The position numbers and the translations under genes are program-made. A model generated the notes under the pieces. It did not search any database. It saw only the letters and a program-made list of their open reading frames with translations, and was not told the DNA's origin. Below are positions 53,376 to 61,588 of a stretch of DNA of 64,000 nt, piece by piece; positions within the stretch are counted from its first letter, which is position 1, and every line of letters begins with the position of its first letter. This DNA comes from Rhodobacter sp. SGA-6-6. Lineage in GTDB: Bacteria; Pseudomonadota; Alphaproteobacteria; Rhodobacterales; Rhodobacteraceae. The stretch spans positions 186,001 through 250,000 of the forward strand of contig NZ_JAAKGP010000001.1 of assembly GCF_011043545.1 (NCBI RefSeq), in the 5' to 3' direction.

Positions 53376-55355
53376 ATGACGACGCACCGCCACCTCACCT
53401 CGCCCCTGCAGTTGCGCGGCCATACCTTGCGCAACCGCATCGTCTTCGGCGCCCATACCAACAACATGTCCGACCAAGGCATTCCCGGCCCGCGGCAGGG
53501 GAAATACCTGGCCGAACGCGCCCTCGGCGGCGCAGCGATGGTGGTCTGCGAGCCGGTGCCGGCGCATCGCACCGGCGTGCTGACCCGCGGCAACATCGCC
53601 CATGACTCGGATGCCATCGTCCCGCATTTCCGCCGCATCACCGAAGAGGTGAAGGAGGCCGGCGCGGTGGCGATCCAGCAGATCTACCACATCGGCGCCC
53701 ATGGCGATTCCGACCTGTCGTTCCAGCCGCACTGGTCGCCCTCGGGCGGGCCGTCCTACCACGATTCCGACGGCTCCCACCGGATGACCGTGGCCGAGAT
53801 CGAGGAATTGCTGGAGGCCCATGCCGCCGCCGCCCGCCGCGCCAAGGCCTGCGGCTTCGACGGGGTGGAGGTCTGGGCTGCCTATCACTCGCTGATCGAC
53901 CAGTTCTGGACGCCGTGGTCCAACACCCGCGACGACGACTGGGGCGGCAGTCTGGAGAACCGCACCCGGTTCTCCCGCACACTGATCGAGCGCATCCGCC
54001 GCGACTGCGGCGAGGATTTCGTGGTGGGCTTGGCCATCAGCTATTCCCCCGCCTTCTCGGGCACCACGCTGTCGGCGGAATCCCTGTGCGAGATCGTCGA
54101 GTTGCACGACCGCAGCGGCCATGTCGACTATGTGACCACCGGCTTCGGCAGCTATCTGGAATTCGAGGGCATCATCCCGCCCTTCACCCATGCCGAGAAG
54201 CTGACCACGCCGCTGACCGCGCAGCTGAAGGCGCTGGCGAAGCACGCGAAGATCACCTCCGAGGCCGGCATCCGCACCCCGGACAATGCCGAGACCATCC
54301 TTGCCTCGGGCGAGGCCGATCTGGTCTCCATCGTCCGCGGCCAGATCGCCGACCCGCATCTGGCCCGCAAGGTGATGGAAGGCCGGGCCGAGGACATCCG
54401 GCCCTGCCTGTCGTGCAACCAGATGTGCTGGGGCCGCCGCTCGCGCGACTACTGGATTTCCTGCCTGATCAATCCCTCGGCCGGGCGCGAGTTCGAATGG
54501 GGCGGCGACCGCTTCACTCCCGCCGAAACCCCGCGTTCCGTCCTCGTGATCGGTGCCGGCCCGGCGGGGCTGGAGGCCGCCCGCGCCGCCGCCGAACGCG
54601 GCCACAGGGTCGAGATCGTCGAGGCCCTGCCGGTCATCGGCGGCCAGTTCCGGCTGGCGGGGCAGCAGCCGCGGCGGGCACAGATCCTGGACCTCTTGGA
54701 CTGGTATGAACGCCAGTTCGACCGGCTCGGCGTGACCCTGCGGCTGAACACCTATCTGGAGGCGGAGGAGATCGCCGCCCACCCGGCCGATGTGGTGATC
54801 CTCGCCACCGGCTCGCTGCCCGACGAGGCCGGCTTCCAGCGCTGGCTGCCGCAGGAGCCGCAGCTGCCGGGGCTGGAGAACGGCCATGTCCACAGCCCCG
54901 AGGCGATCCTGCGGCGCGAGGTGCGACCCGGGGACGAGGTGATCCTCTACGACGAGGGCAGCAACTGGCGCGGCGTCGGCACCGCCTGGTGGCTGGCCGA
55001 GCAGGGCCACCGCGTCACCATCGTCACGCCGGAGCCCTTCGTCGGCAAGGAGATCGCCCGCACCGCCGCCGACGGCCCCGCCCGCCGGGCGCTGGCGGCG
55101 AAAGGGGCGCGGTTCCTGACCGAAAGCCTGATCGCCCGCTGGCACGGCAATGGCGCCACCGTGCGCAGCCTGCTGACCGGCGCGGAGGAGCTGATCCCGG
55201 CCTCGGCGCTGGTGATGTCCACCACCAACCGCAGCTTCGACCCCTACCCGGAGGCTTTCCCCGGCAAGCAGGTCCACCGCATCGGCGACTGCGCCGCCCC
55301 GCGGCTGGCGGCCTACGCCTTCCACGACGGCCGCAAGGTCGCGCTGGCGCTTTAG
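53376..55355 (+). CDS. FMN/FAD/4Fe-4S oxidoreductase (trimethylamine dehydrogenase / dienoyl-CoA reductase family)
   Basis: This 659-residue multi-cofactor enzyme has an N-terminal old-yellow-enzyme barrel (about residues 8-340; LRNRIVFGAHTNNMSDQG, IQQIYHIGAHG, GFDGVEVWAAYHSLIDQF). A 4Fe-4S cluster is bound by CLSCNQMCWG plus a fourth Cys in ISCLINP, and a C-terminal FAD/NAD(H) domain follows (SVLVIGAGPAGLEAARAAAE). Members include trimethylamine dehydrogenase, N-methylproline demethylases and 2,4-dienoyl-CoA reductase. The bulky aromatic-rich loops (AYHSLIDQFWTPWSNTR) suit an amine demethylase. Its last bases overlap the convergent pseudouridine synthase gene. Confidence 0.9.
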   Translation: MTTHRHLTSPLQLRGHTLRNRIVFGAHTNNMSDQGIPGPRQGKYLAERALGGAAMVVCEPVPAHRTGVLTRGNIAHDSDAIVPHFRRITEEVKEAGAVAIQQIYHIGAHGDSDLSFQPHWSPSGGPSYHDSDGSHRMTVAEIEELLEAHAAAARRAKACGFDGVEVWAAYHSLIDQFWTPWSNTRDDDWGGSLENRTRFSRTLIERIRRDCGEDFVVGLAISYSPAFSGTTLSAESLCEIVELHDRSGHVDYVTTGFGSYLEFEGIIPPFTHAEKLTTPLTAQLKALAKHAKITSEAGIRTPDNAETILASGEADLVSIVRGQIADPHLARKVMEGRAEDIRPCLSCNQMCWGRRSRDYWISCLINPSAGREFEWGGDRFTPAETPRSVLVIGAGPAGLEAARAAAERGHRVEIVEALPVIGGQFRLAGQQPRRAQILDLLDWYERQFDRLGVTLRLNTYLEAEEIAAHPADVVILATGSLPDEAGFQRWLPQEPQLPGLENGHVHSPEAILRREVRPGDEVILYDEGSNWRGVGTAWWLAEQGHRVTIVTPEPFVGKEIARTAADGPARRALAAKGARFLTESLIARWHGNGATVRSLLTGAEELIPASALVMSTTNRSFDPYPEAFPGKQVHRIGDCAAPRLAAYAFHDGRKVALAL

Positions 55356-56005
55356 AACGGCAGCGGAGCAGCGAATTCCACCCAGTCCCCCGTCGCCGGA
55401 TGGTGCAGCGCCAGGGTATGGGCGTGCAGCATCAGCCGGGGGTGGTCCTTCGCCGCGCCGGTGGCGTAGATCGGGTCGCCCAGGATCGGGTGGCCAAGCT
55501 CCTGCATATGCACCCGCAGCTGGTGGCTGCGGCCGGTATGCGGGGTCAGGCGGACCCGGGTCTCTCCGGCTGCGCGGCCGATCACCTGCCAGTCGGTCAC
55601 CGCCGGGCGGCCGTGGTCATGACTGACCATCTGCCGCGGCCGGTTCGGCCAGTCGGCGCAGAGCGGCAGGTCGATGGTGCCGTGATCGCCCTCGACCTCT
55701 CCCGCCACCCGGGCGACATAGGTCTTCCGCGCCCGCCGCTGCTCGAACTCCTGTCCGAGGAAGCCCTGCGCCGTCTTGGTGCGGGCGAAGATCATCACCC
55801 CCGAGGTGTCGCAATCCAGTCGGTGCACCAGCAGCGCATCCCAGCGGGCGGCCTGCAGGCGCGAGAGCAGGCAATCCTGCCGCCCCTCCAGCTTGCCGGG
55901 AACGGACAGGAGCCCCGAAGGCTTGTCCAGCACCAGCACATGCCGGTCCTCGTGCAGGATCGACAGCGGCACGTCGGGGGGGCGGTAGACGAAATCCGGG
56001 ATCAT
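55352..56005 (-). CDS. RluA-family pseudouridine synthase
   Basis: This 217-residue enzyme makes pseudouridine in rRNA or tRNA. The catalytic Asp is in LVHRLDCDTSGVMIFARTK (about residues 58-76), the RluA signature HRLDxxTSG. There is no S4 domain, so it is the short RluA type. RLTPHTGRSHQLRVHMQELG and HPILGDPIYA complete the family pattern. Its start overlaps the stop of the homocysteine methyltransferase gene (ATGA), and its own end overlaps the convergent flavoprotein gene by 4 bases. Confidence 0.94.
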   Translation of the reverse strand: MIPDFVYRPPDVPLSILHEDRHVLVLDKPSGLLSVPGKLEGRQDCLLSRLQAARWDALLVHRLDCDTSGVMIFARTKTAQGFLGQEFEQRRARKTYVARVAGEVEGDHGTIDLPLCADWPNRPRQMVSHDHGRPAVTDWQVIGRAAGETRVRLTPHTGRSHQLRVHMQELGHPILGDPIYATGAAKDHPRLMLHAHTLALHHPATGDWVEFAAPLPF

Positions 56006-56898
56006 GCGATGCCGTGGCCCGCGGCGCGCAGGCGGTCGGCCAGATGGCGGATATGGGCGGGGCCGACCTCGCAGCAGCCGCCGACGATGGTGGCGCCCAT
56101 CTCCACCCACCGCAGGGCGAAACCGGCATAGGCCTCCGGCGTCAGGTCGTGGCGGGCGCAATAGGCCGGGGCGCGGCGTTCCTCGGGCAACGGCAGCGAG
56201 GAGATTTCGGAAAACCCGTTGGCATAGGCGCCGAAGGGCAGGCCGAGCGGCCGCAGCGCTTCCATCGCCGCTGCCATCGCCTCGGGCATCGAGCAATTGG
56301 CCAGCACCGCCGCCGCCGGCGCCTCCGCCAGCACATCGGCCAGAGCGGAGACCGGCTCGCCCGAGCGCAGCCTCGCCCCGTCGCGGTCGTCGACCGAGAC
56401 CGACAGCCAGACCGGCTTTCCCGCCGCCTGCGCGCCCTTCAGCGCACCACGGGCGAGGTCCAGCGAGGAGATCGTTTCGATCAGGATCAGGTCCACATGC
56501 GGGCCGAGAATGCGGGCCTTCTCGGCGTAAAGCGGGGCCGAGACCTCGACCGGCGGGGTCAGGTCGGGCCGGTAGCTTTCCCCCAGCGGCCCCATGGAAC
56601 CCGCGATCAGGCCGCGCCTCGCCCCCGCCCGGGCCTCGTGCGCCTCGGCCAGCGCGCGCAGGTGCAGGGCGTGGAACAGGTGATCCAGCCCGTCGCGCTC
56701 CAGCCGGTCGTGCAGGATGTTGTAGGTGTTGGTGGTGGCGACGGTCGCCCCGGCGGCGAAGTAATCCTCGTGGATCGCCCGCACCAGCCCGGGGTGGTCG
56801 ATCATCACCCGCGTCGCCCAAAGCGTGCCGGGATCGTCGCCGGACCGGGCGATCAGCTCCTGCCCCATACCGCCGTCGAGAAGGGTGATCTGTGCCAT
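56002..56898 (-). CDS. Homocysteine S-methyltransferase family protein
   Basis: This 298-residue zinc-dependent TIM barrel transfers a methyl group to homocysteine or a similar thiol/selenol. LLDGGMGQELIARSG is the family start, TTNTYNI a conserved block, and the zinc Cys ligands lie in VLANCSMPEA (about residue 197) and VGGCCEVGPAHI (about 275). It is the short MHT/BHMT type, without a cobalamin domain, so methyl donor may be S-methylmethionine or a betaine. The gap to the GFA gene is 59 bases; both are on the minus strand. The downstream GFA, MsrC and Ggt genes suggest a sulfur/thiol theme. Confidence 0.92.
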   Translation of the reverse strand: MAQITLLDGGMGQELIARSGDDPGTLWATRVMIDHPGLVRAIHEDYFAAGATVATTNTYNILHDRLERDGLDHLFHALHLRALAEAHEARAGARRGLIAGSMGPLGESYRPDLTPPVEVSAPLYAEKARILGPHVDLILIETISSLDLARGALKGAQAAGKPVWLSVSVDDRDGARLRSGEPVSALADVLAEAPAAAVLANCSMPEAMAAAMEALRPLGLPFGAYANGFSEISSLPLPEERRAPAYCARHDLTPEAYAGFALRWVEMGATIVGGCCEVGPAHIRHLADRLRAAGHGIA

Positions 56899-56957
56899 GC
56901 CGGGTCTCCTGCCGCTTCCGGGCCAGCTAGACCCGGGCGGCGGGCGAGATCAAGCCG

Positions 56958-57731
56958 CTATTCCCCGTGCGGGAACTGCAGCAAGCCGTCGGTCAGGGCA
57001 TAGTAGTCGCCCTTGTCCTCGACGAAGATATGCGCGGCAAGCCGGCCGCCGGTGGGATTGTCGATGCAGCCCGCCTCGACCGAGAAGCTGCCGTCCGCGG
57101 CCCGGAAGAACAGCGAGGTGGCGCAGACCGGGCAGAAGCCGCGCCGCCCGCCGCCGGGGGTGACGTATTCCGCCAGATGCCGGGCCTGCCAGTCCAGCTG
57201 CGATTCATGGGCATCGAAGCTGGCGGCGTAATGGCCCGAGGTCTTGCGGCATTGGGTGCAATGGCAGGCGGTGACCCGGCCCATCGGCCCCGGCAGGGTG
57301 AAGCGGTTGGCGCCGCAAAGACAGGCGCCGTGCAGCAGCGAGGGGGTGTCGGTCAGCCGCGGCGGCGGGCCGCCGGCCGGGTCGTAGTAATCGCCCGCAT
57401 CCTCGTGGAACCAGCTCTCGCCGGTCTCCAGCCCGGTCGGCCCGTCCAGCGCGCCGGGGGCGAAGGACATGCGGTCCTCGCCCTCGGCCTGCCAGAACAG
57501 GAAGCTGCCGCAGTCCCGGCAGAAGCCGCGGTTGGCGGTGGGGCTGGCGCGGAACCACTCCAGCCCTTCGTCCTTGGTGATGCGGAAGGTCGAATGCGGG
57601 GCCGACGTGGCGGCCCAGAAATGGCCGGATTGCTTGCGGCATTGGGTGCAATGGCAATCGACCACCGGGCGCAGCGGCGCAGCGGCCTCGAACGTCACCG
57701 CGCCGCAGAGGCAGGAGCCGCGATGGATCAT
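56958..57731 (-). CDS. Tandem double GFA-domain protein
   Basis: This 257-residue protein carries two complete GFA (glutathione-dependent formaldehyde-activating, CENP-V-like) zinc folds in tandem. Domain 1 (about residues 1-125) has SCLCGAVTF, DCHCTQCRKQSG and CRDCGSF. Domain 2 (about 133-257) repeats the plan with ACLCGANRF, ACHCTQCRKTSG and CPVCATS. Most members have one domain of about 130 residues, so this is a duplication-fusion. The family is thought to bind zinc and thiol adducts; activity is often unproven. The start overlaps the MsrC-like gene stop (ATGA). Confidence 0.93.
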   Translation of the reverse strand: MIHRGSCLCGAVTFEAAAPLRPVVDCHCTQCRKQSGHFWAATSAPHSTFRITKDEGLEWFRASPTANRGFCRDCGSFLFWQAEGEDRMSFAPGALDGPTGLETGESWFHEDAGDYYDPAGGPPPRLTDTPSLLHGACLCGANRFTLPGPMGRVTACHCTQCRKTSGHYAASFDAHESQLDWQARHLAEYVTPGGGRRGFCPVCATSLFFRAADGSFSVEAGCIDNPTGGRLAAHIFVEDKGDYYALTDGLLQFPHGE

Positions 57732-58180
57732 TTCGCCCCCTCGAACACGGTGGCCAGCAGCGGCACCAGCCAGTCCTCGTCGGCCCTGGTGAAGGCGGCG
57801 GGGCTGTTGCTGTCGAGGTCGAGGACGCCCAGCAACTCCCCCGCGCCGTTGCGCACCGGCAGCACCAGTTCGGACCGGGTGGTGGAGGAACAGGCGATGT
57901 GGCCGGGGAAGGCATCGACATCCGGCACGTTCTGGATTTCCCCGGTGCGGGCGCAGGCGCCGCAGACCCCGCGCGAGAAGGGGATGACAAGGCAGCCGTG
58001 GCCGCCCTGATAGGGGCCGATCTTCAGCAGATCCGGCGCCACCACGCGGTAGAATCCGGTCCAGTCGGACTTCGGGTGGCGGTGGTGGATCTCGCAGGCC
58101 AGCGTCGCCATCAGCGAGACGGCATCGGTCTCGCCATGGGTGATGGCCAGGATTTCCTTGGTGGCCTCGTCGTAATCCAT
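57728..58180 (-). CDS. msrC: Free methionine-(R)-sulfoxide reductase (GAF fold)
   Basis: This 150-residue GAF-domain enzyme reduces free Met-R-sulfoxide. The family's cysteines are all present: GVCGACARTGEIQNVPD supplies two and PGHIACSSTTRSELVLP the third. FYRVVAPDLLKIGPYQGGHG and LVLPVRNGAGELLGVLDLDS are typical. It starts directly after the stop of the gamma-glutamyltransferase gene and overlaps the GFA gene, so all are co-translated. Confidence 0.93.
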   Translation of the reverse strand: MDYDEATKEILAITHGETDAVSLMATLACEIHHRHPKSDWTGFYRVVAPDLLKIGPYQGGHGCLVIPFSRGVCGACARTGEIQNVPDVDAFPGHIACSSTTRSELVLPVRNGAGELLGVLDLDSNSPAAFTRADEDWLVPLLATVFEGAK

Positions 58181-59752
58181 TCAATACCCCAATGCGCAGC
58201 CGTCTTTCCGCGGGTCCGATGCGCCGGTCAGCCCCCCGTCCTGCCCGATCAGGATGGCCTGCGCGCCGCCCAGCGGTATGGCGGGAATCGACAGGGAATG
58301 TCCCATCCGCGCCAGCGCCTCGCGCGTCCCGACGCTGTAGCCGCGTTCGACCTCCAGCCCCTCGGGCCCGGCGAAGCAGCGCGGGGCGTCGATGGCGGCC
58401 TGCGGGTCCATGCCGTAATCGGCGAGGTTCGACACGAAGCGGGCATGGCCGGTGGGCTGGTAGGCCCCGCCCATCACCCCGAAGGGCATGGTGACGCGGC
58501 CGTTTTCGCGGATCATGCCGGGGATGATCGTGTGCATCGGCCGCTTGCCCGGCCCGGCCTCGTTCGGATGGCCCGGGGTCAGGGTGAACCCGGCGCCGCG
58601 ATTCTGGAAGTTGATGCCGAACCTGTCGGAGGCGAGGCCGGAGCCGAAGCCCCAGAAGATCGAATAGATCAGCGAGACCGCCATGCGGTCGCGGTCCACC
58701 ACGGTCAGGTAGACGGTGTCCTTGTGGACCGCCTCGGCCAGCGGGGCCGGATCGGCCATGGCGCGGTCCGGGTCGATCAGCCTTGCCAGCGCATCGGCGG
58801 TGGACTGGTCCAGCATGTGGTCCAGCCGCGGCGCGGGATCGGCGATGAAACGGTCGCGCGCGTCGTAGGCCAGCTTCGCCGCCTCGGCCTCCAGATGCGC
58901 ACGCTGCGCACCCAGCGGGGCCAGCGCGGCGAGGTCGAAATTCTTCAGGATGTTCAACAGCAGGATCGCCGTCGCTCCCTGCCCGTTCGGCGGATGCTCC
59001 AGCAGTTCCAGCCCGCCGTAGGTTCCGCTCAGCGGCCGGGTATAGTCGCAGGCGGTGGCGGCCAGATCGTCCAGCGTATGGCTGCCGCCGAGGGCGCGGA
59101 GCGAGGCGATCATGTCCTCGGCCACCTCGCCCTCGTAGAAGCCCCTGCGGCCCTCGCGCGCGATGCGCCGCAGCACCTCGGCCTGCAGCGGGTTGCGGAA
59201 GACCTCGCCCACCCGTGGGGCGCGGCCACTGAGGCTGTAGATCTCGCGCGCGCGGCCCTGCAACACGGGCAGGTCGGCGGCCCAGTCGAAGGCGGTGCGC
59301 GGGGCGACGGGCACGCCCTCCTCGGCGCAGGCGATGGCGGGGGCCAGCAGACGGTCCCAGTCCAGCCGGCCATGGTCGGCGTGGAGGCGGCAGAAGGCGT
59401 CGATGGCGCCGGGCAGGGTGACGGTGTGCACCCCGTGCAGCGGCATCCGGTCGTGGCCCCCGGCCCGCAGCGCCTCGGCCGACAGGCCCTTGGGCGCACG
59501 GCCGGAGCCGTTCAACGCGATAACGTCCTCGGTTCCGGCCGGTTTCAGCAAGATGAAGCAGTCGCCGCCGATCCCGGTCATCTGCGGCTCGGCCAGGCCG
59601 AGGACGAAGGCCGCCGCCAGCGCCGCATCGACGGCATTGCCGCCCGCCCTCAGCGTGTCGATAGCGGTCAGGCTGGCCAGCGGGTGCGATGTGGCGGCCA
59701 TGCCGTTCAGGGCATGGACGGTGGACCGCCCGGGCAGGTGGAAATCGCGCAT
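58181..59752 (-). CDS. Gamma-glutamyltransferase family protein
   Basis: This 523-residue Ntn-hydrolase precursor is self-cleaved before the catalytic Thr in KDTVYLTVVDRDRMAVSL (about residue 348). The large-subunit part shows ATSHPLASLTAIDTLRAGGN and MTGIGGDCF; the C-terminal part GVMGGAYQPTGHARFVSNL. No signal peptide is seen, so it is cytoplasmic, unlike classical periplasmic Ggt; acylase-like or glutathione-degrading roles are both possible. It is first of the coupled minus-strand run. Upstream is a 413-base palindrome-rich gap. Confidence 0.9.
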   Translation of the reverse strand: MRDFHLPGRSTVHALNGMAATSHPLASLTAIDTLRAGGNAVDAALAAAFVLGLAEPQMTGIGGDCFILLKPAGTEDVIALNGSGRAPKGLSAEALRAGGHDRMPLHGVHTVTLPGAIDAFCRLHADHGRLDWDRLLAPAIACAEEGVPVAPRTAFDWAADLPVLQGRAREIYSLSGRAPRVGEVFRNPLQAEVLRRIAREGRRGFYEGEVAEDMIASLRALGGSHTLDDLAATACDYTRPLSGTYGGLELLEHPPNGQGATAILLLNILKNFDLAALAPLGAQRAHLEAEAAKLAYDARDRFIADPAPRLDHMLDQSTADALARLIDPDRAMADPAPLAEAVHKDTVYLTVVDRDRMAVSLIYSIFWGFGSGLASDRFGINFQNRGAGFTLTPGHPNEAGPGKRPMHTIIPGMIRENGRVTMPFGVMGGAYQPTGHARFVSNLADYGMDPQAAIDAPRCFAGPEGLEVERGYSVGTREALARMGHSLSIPAIPLGGAQAILIGQDGGLTGASDPRKDGCALGY

Positions 59753-59816
59753 GTCTGTCTCCTCTTGCCGGCCAGCCTAGCGGGGATCGCGCCGGGGCGA
59801 AAGCCGGAGGGGAGGC

Positions 59817-59898
59817 GGAGGTTGCGCAAATTCAGCCGCGAAATCCGCGCGGATTTCGGGTCGATTTCTGCGCAGAAATCGACGGGGAGGTTGCGCAA
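59817..59898. repeat. Paired inside-out palindromes flanked by direct repeats
   Basis: Two perfect palindromes stand side by side: CGAAATCCGC / GCGGATTTCG (59839-59858) and GTCGATTTCTGC / GCAGAAATCGAC (59860-59883). Their GAAATC and GATTTC cores have opposite order. They are framed by an identical 13-base direct repeat GGAGGTTGCGCAA (59817-59829 and 59886-59898) that contains the palindrome TTGCGCAA. The 59753-60165 gap has no convincing gene. Confidence 0.75.
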
Positions 59899-60037
59899 GA
59901 GCATGAAGGGGGAAGCGTTTCTGCGGCAGCAGGCCAAGGCCGCCGCGGCAGCGTTGCGCGAATGCTCGACGGGGAAGGGAAAGACGTAGACTCGCGGCGG
60001 GCCTTTCGGAAACAGGTTCCGCCAGATCGGAGAACCC

Positions 60038-60077
60038 CGGCGCCGGGACTGGGTGGGGGCTGTTGATCCCGGCGCCG
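60038..60077. repeat. Long-stem intergenic hairpin
   Basis: CGGCGCCGGGA (60038-60048) pairs perfectly with TCCCGGCGCCG (60067-60077) around an 18-base loop. It is located between the gamma-glutamyltransferase promoter side and the end of the anti-sigma gene; on the minus strand it could end the latter's transcript. A CCCATATGGG palindrome follows near 60105. Confidence 0.5.
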
Positions 60078-60165
60078 AGGTGAAGCCTTATGCAGCTACG
60101 GGTCCCATATGGGGGTCCGCGGCGGCGGATTTAGGGGGAAAAGATGGCAGGATGACGTCACTTTC

Positions 60166-60639
60166 CTAAGACCGGGGACAATCCCCGGCCCGGCCCCGGG
60201 ATCGTTCCGCAGGCAGGGAGAAACTCAGCAGGTTCCTGCCCCCTGCGCGTTCATACCGCAGGCCCTGGCAGAGCAGGCGAATCAGGTGCCAGCCGAATCC
60301 GCCCTCCGGCAGGGCCGCCGGATCGCCGGGCCGGCCCGCCGGCAAGGCGCCGCCGGGCATGGGCGCGCCCTCGTCCTCCACCCGGCACTGCAGCAGCCCC
60401 TCGCCCAGCGACAACGCCAGCAGGATCGGGCCGCCGCCCGCGGCATAGGCATGTTCGACGACGTTGTTCAGCACCTCGGCGAGCACGATCTCGGCGGTGC
60501 CGCGGTCCTCGGCGGAGAGCGACAGCAGCGGCTCGGCCGAGAACGCCTGCCGCAGCCCGTCGCACACCGACAGCGCGTCGGCGGTCAGGCGGAAGCGCGC
60601 CTCCGCCGGGGCGGTGTCGGCGAGGTCGTCAGCCCGCAT
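60166..60639 (-). CDS. Anti-sigma regulatory factor-type ATP-binding protein (HATPase)
   Basis: This 157-residue GHKL-fold kinase resembles RsbW/SpoIIAB. Its N-box is VLAEVLNNVVEHAYA (about residues 59-73); the D-box VEDEGAPMP and FGWHLIRLL G2-type segment follow. It would phosphorylate the STAS partner encoded directly upstream and/or bind a sigma factor. The start at 60639 overlaps the STAS gene by 11 bases, whereas a TTG six codons upstream is less likely. No phosphatase or sigma gene is adjacent. Confidence 0.9.
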   Translation of the reverse strand: MRADDLADTAPAEARFRLTADALSVCDGLRQAFSAEPLLSLSAEDRGTAEIVLAEVLNNVVEHAYAAGGGPILLALSLGEGLLQCRVEDEGAPMPGGALPAGRPGDPAALPEGGFGWHLIRLLCQGLRYERAGGRNLLSFSLPAERSRGRAGDCPRS

Positions 60640-60964
60640 TCCGCAAGCCTTCGGCAAGCGCCGGGTGGATGGTGAAGACCGAATCCATCCGGGTCAGCCG
60701 GAAGACCTTGGCAACGGTGGGGGTCAGCCCCGCAAGCTCCAGCTTCCGGTCCGGCGCCAGGAGCTTCATCACCGCGACCACGGCGCCGAGGCCGGAGGAA
60801 TCGAGGAAATGCACTTGGCCGAGGTCGAGGATGACCCGCTGGCTGGCCAGCTGGATCAGGTCGCGCATCCGTTCCTTGAACTGGATCGCGCCGGCGGCGT
60901 CGATCCGGTCCTCGGCCACGCGGATGACGAGCGTGGTGCCGTTCATGGCGGATTTGAGTTGCAT
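60629..60964 (-). CDS. STAS-domain anti-sigma factor antagonist
   Basis: This 111-residue STAS protein of the SpoIIAA/RsbV type has the phosphorylatable Ser in HFLDSSGLGAVVAVMKLL (about residue 58), within the classic DSSGLG motif. The ribosome site AGAAGGGAAGGG precedes the ATG. Together with the coupled HATPase kinase it forms a partner-switching module that controls a sigma factor or an effector such as a cyclase or phosphatase located elsewhere. Confidence 0.93.
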   Translation of the reverse strand: MQLKSAMNGTTLVIRVAEDRIDAAGAIQFKERMRDLIQLASQRVILDLGQVHFLDSSGLGAVVAVMKLLAPDRKLELAGLTPTVAKVFRLTRMDSVFTIHPALAEGLRNAG

Positions 60965-61045
60965 GGCCCTTCCCTTCTTGCGGCGTGACGCCAAGGCTAG
61001 GGGGCAAGGGTTGACAAGCGGTAAGCGGGAAAAGGGTTTCCGCCC

Positions 61046-61372
61046 TCAGTTCAGCTGGAACTGCAGCGGATAGCGGCCATCCTCGAAATCGCCGAACAGG
61101 TCGCCGAGGTCGGGATGGTCCACCGGCTCTCCGGTGTCGTCGGGCACCAGGTTCTGCTCGGAGACATAGGCGACGTAATAGCTCTGCTCGTTCTCGGCCA
61201 GCAGGTGGTAGAAGGGCTGGTCCTTCGAGGGGCGGCTGTCCTCGGGGATGTTCTGATACCATTCCTCGGTGTTCGAGAACATCGCATCGACGTCGAAGAC
61301 CACGCCGCGGAAGGGATGCTTCCGGTGACGCAGCACCTGGCCGATGTGATACTTGGCCTCAGTCATGAACAT
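61046..61372 (-). CDS. hspQ: HspQ / YccV-type hemimethylated-DNA-binding heat-shock protein
   Basis: This protein of about 108 residues has the family core AKYHIGQVLRHRKHPFRGVV, FDVDAMFSNTEEWYQNIP and QPFYHLLAENEQSYYVAYVSEQNL. In enterobacteria HspQ adjusts Lon protease specificity and binds hemimethylated DNA. The C terminus is extended and acidic (DLGDLFGDFEDGRYPLQF). Start candidates are 61390, 61372 and 61366; 61372 is chosen for its spacing from GGGGGA. Confidence 0.9.
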   Translation of the reverse strand: MFMTEAKYHIGQVLRHRKHPFRGVVFDVDAMFSNTEEWYQNIPEDSRPSKDQPFYHLLAENEQSYYVAYVSEQNLVPDDTGEPVDHPDLGDLFGDFEDGRYPLQFQLN

Positions 61373-61588
61373 CGCGCGAGAGTCCCCCATCCGGGGTTAG
61401 TAAACCCTTGGCAAATTCCTGTCCATCCGTCGGGGCGGCAGCGGCGGGAAACAGTCTGTGGCCCCCTGACTCACAGTGCGGGACGCCGCCGCTCGCGCAT
61501 TCCTGATGCAGGTGCCGGGTTTTCCCCGGTTTTCCTTGGCATTGCTTTCGGCTAGACTGGCCGCAAAACAAGAATGCACGAGGGGCAG

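Noticed and set aside
59822-59989. A small plus-strand frame starting with TTG at 59822
   Set aside because: Its first half translates the palindromes and the rest is low-complexity Ala/Lys; no homology pattern or ribosome site. Kept only as intergenic.
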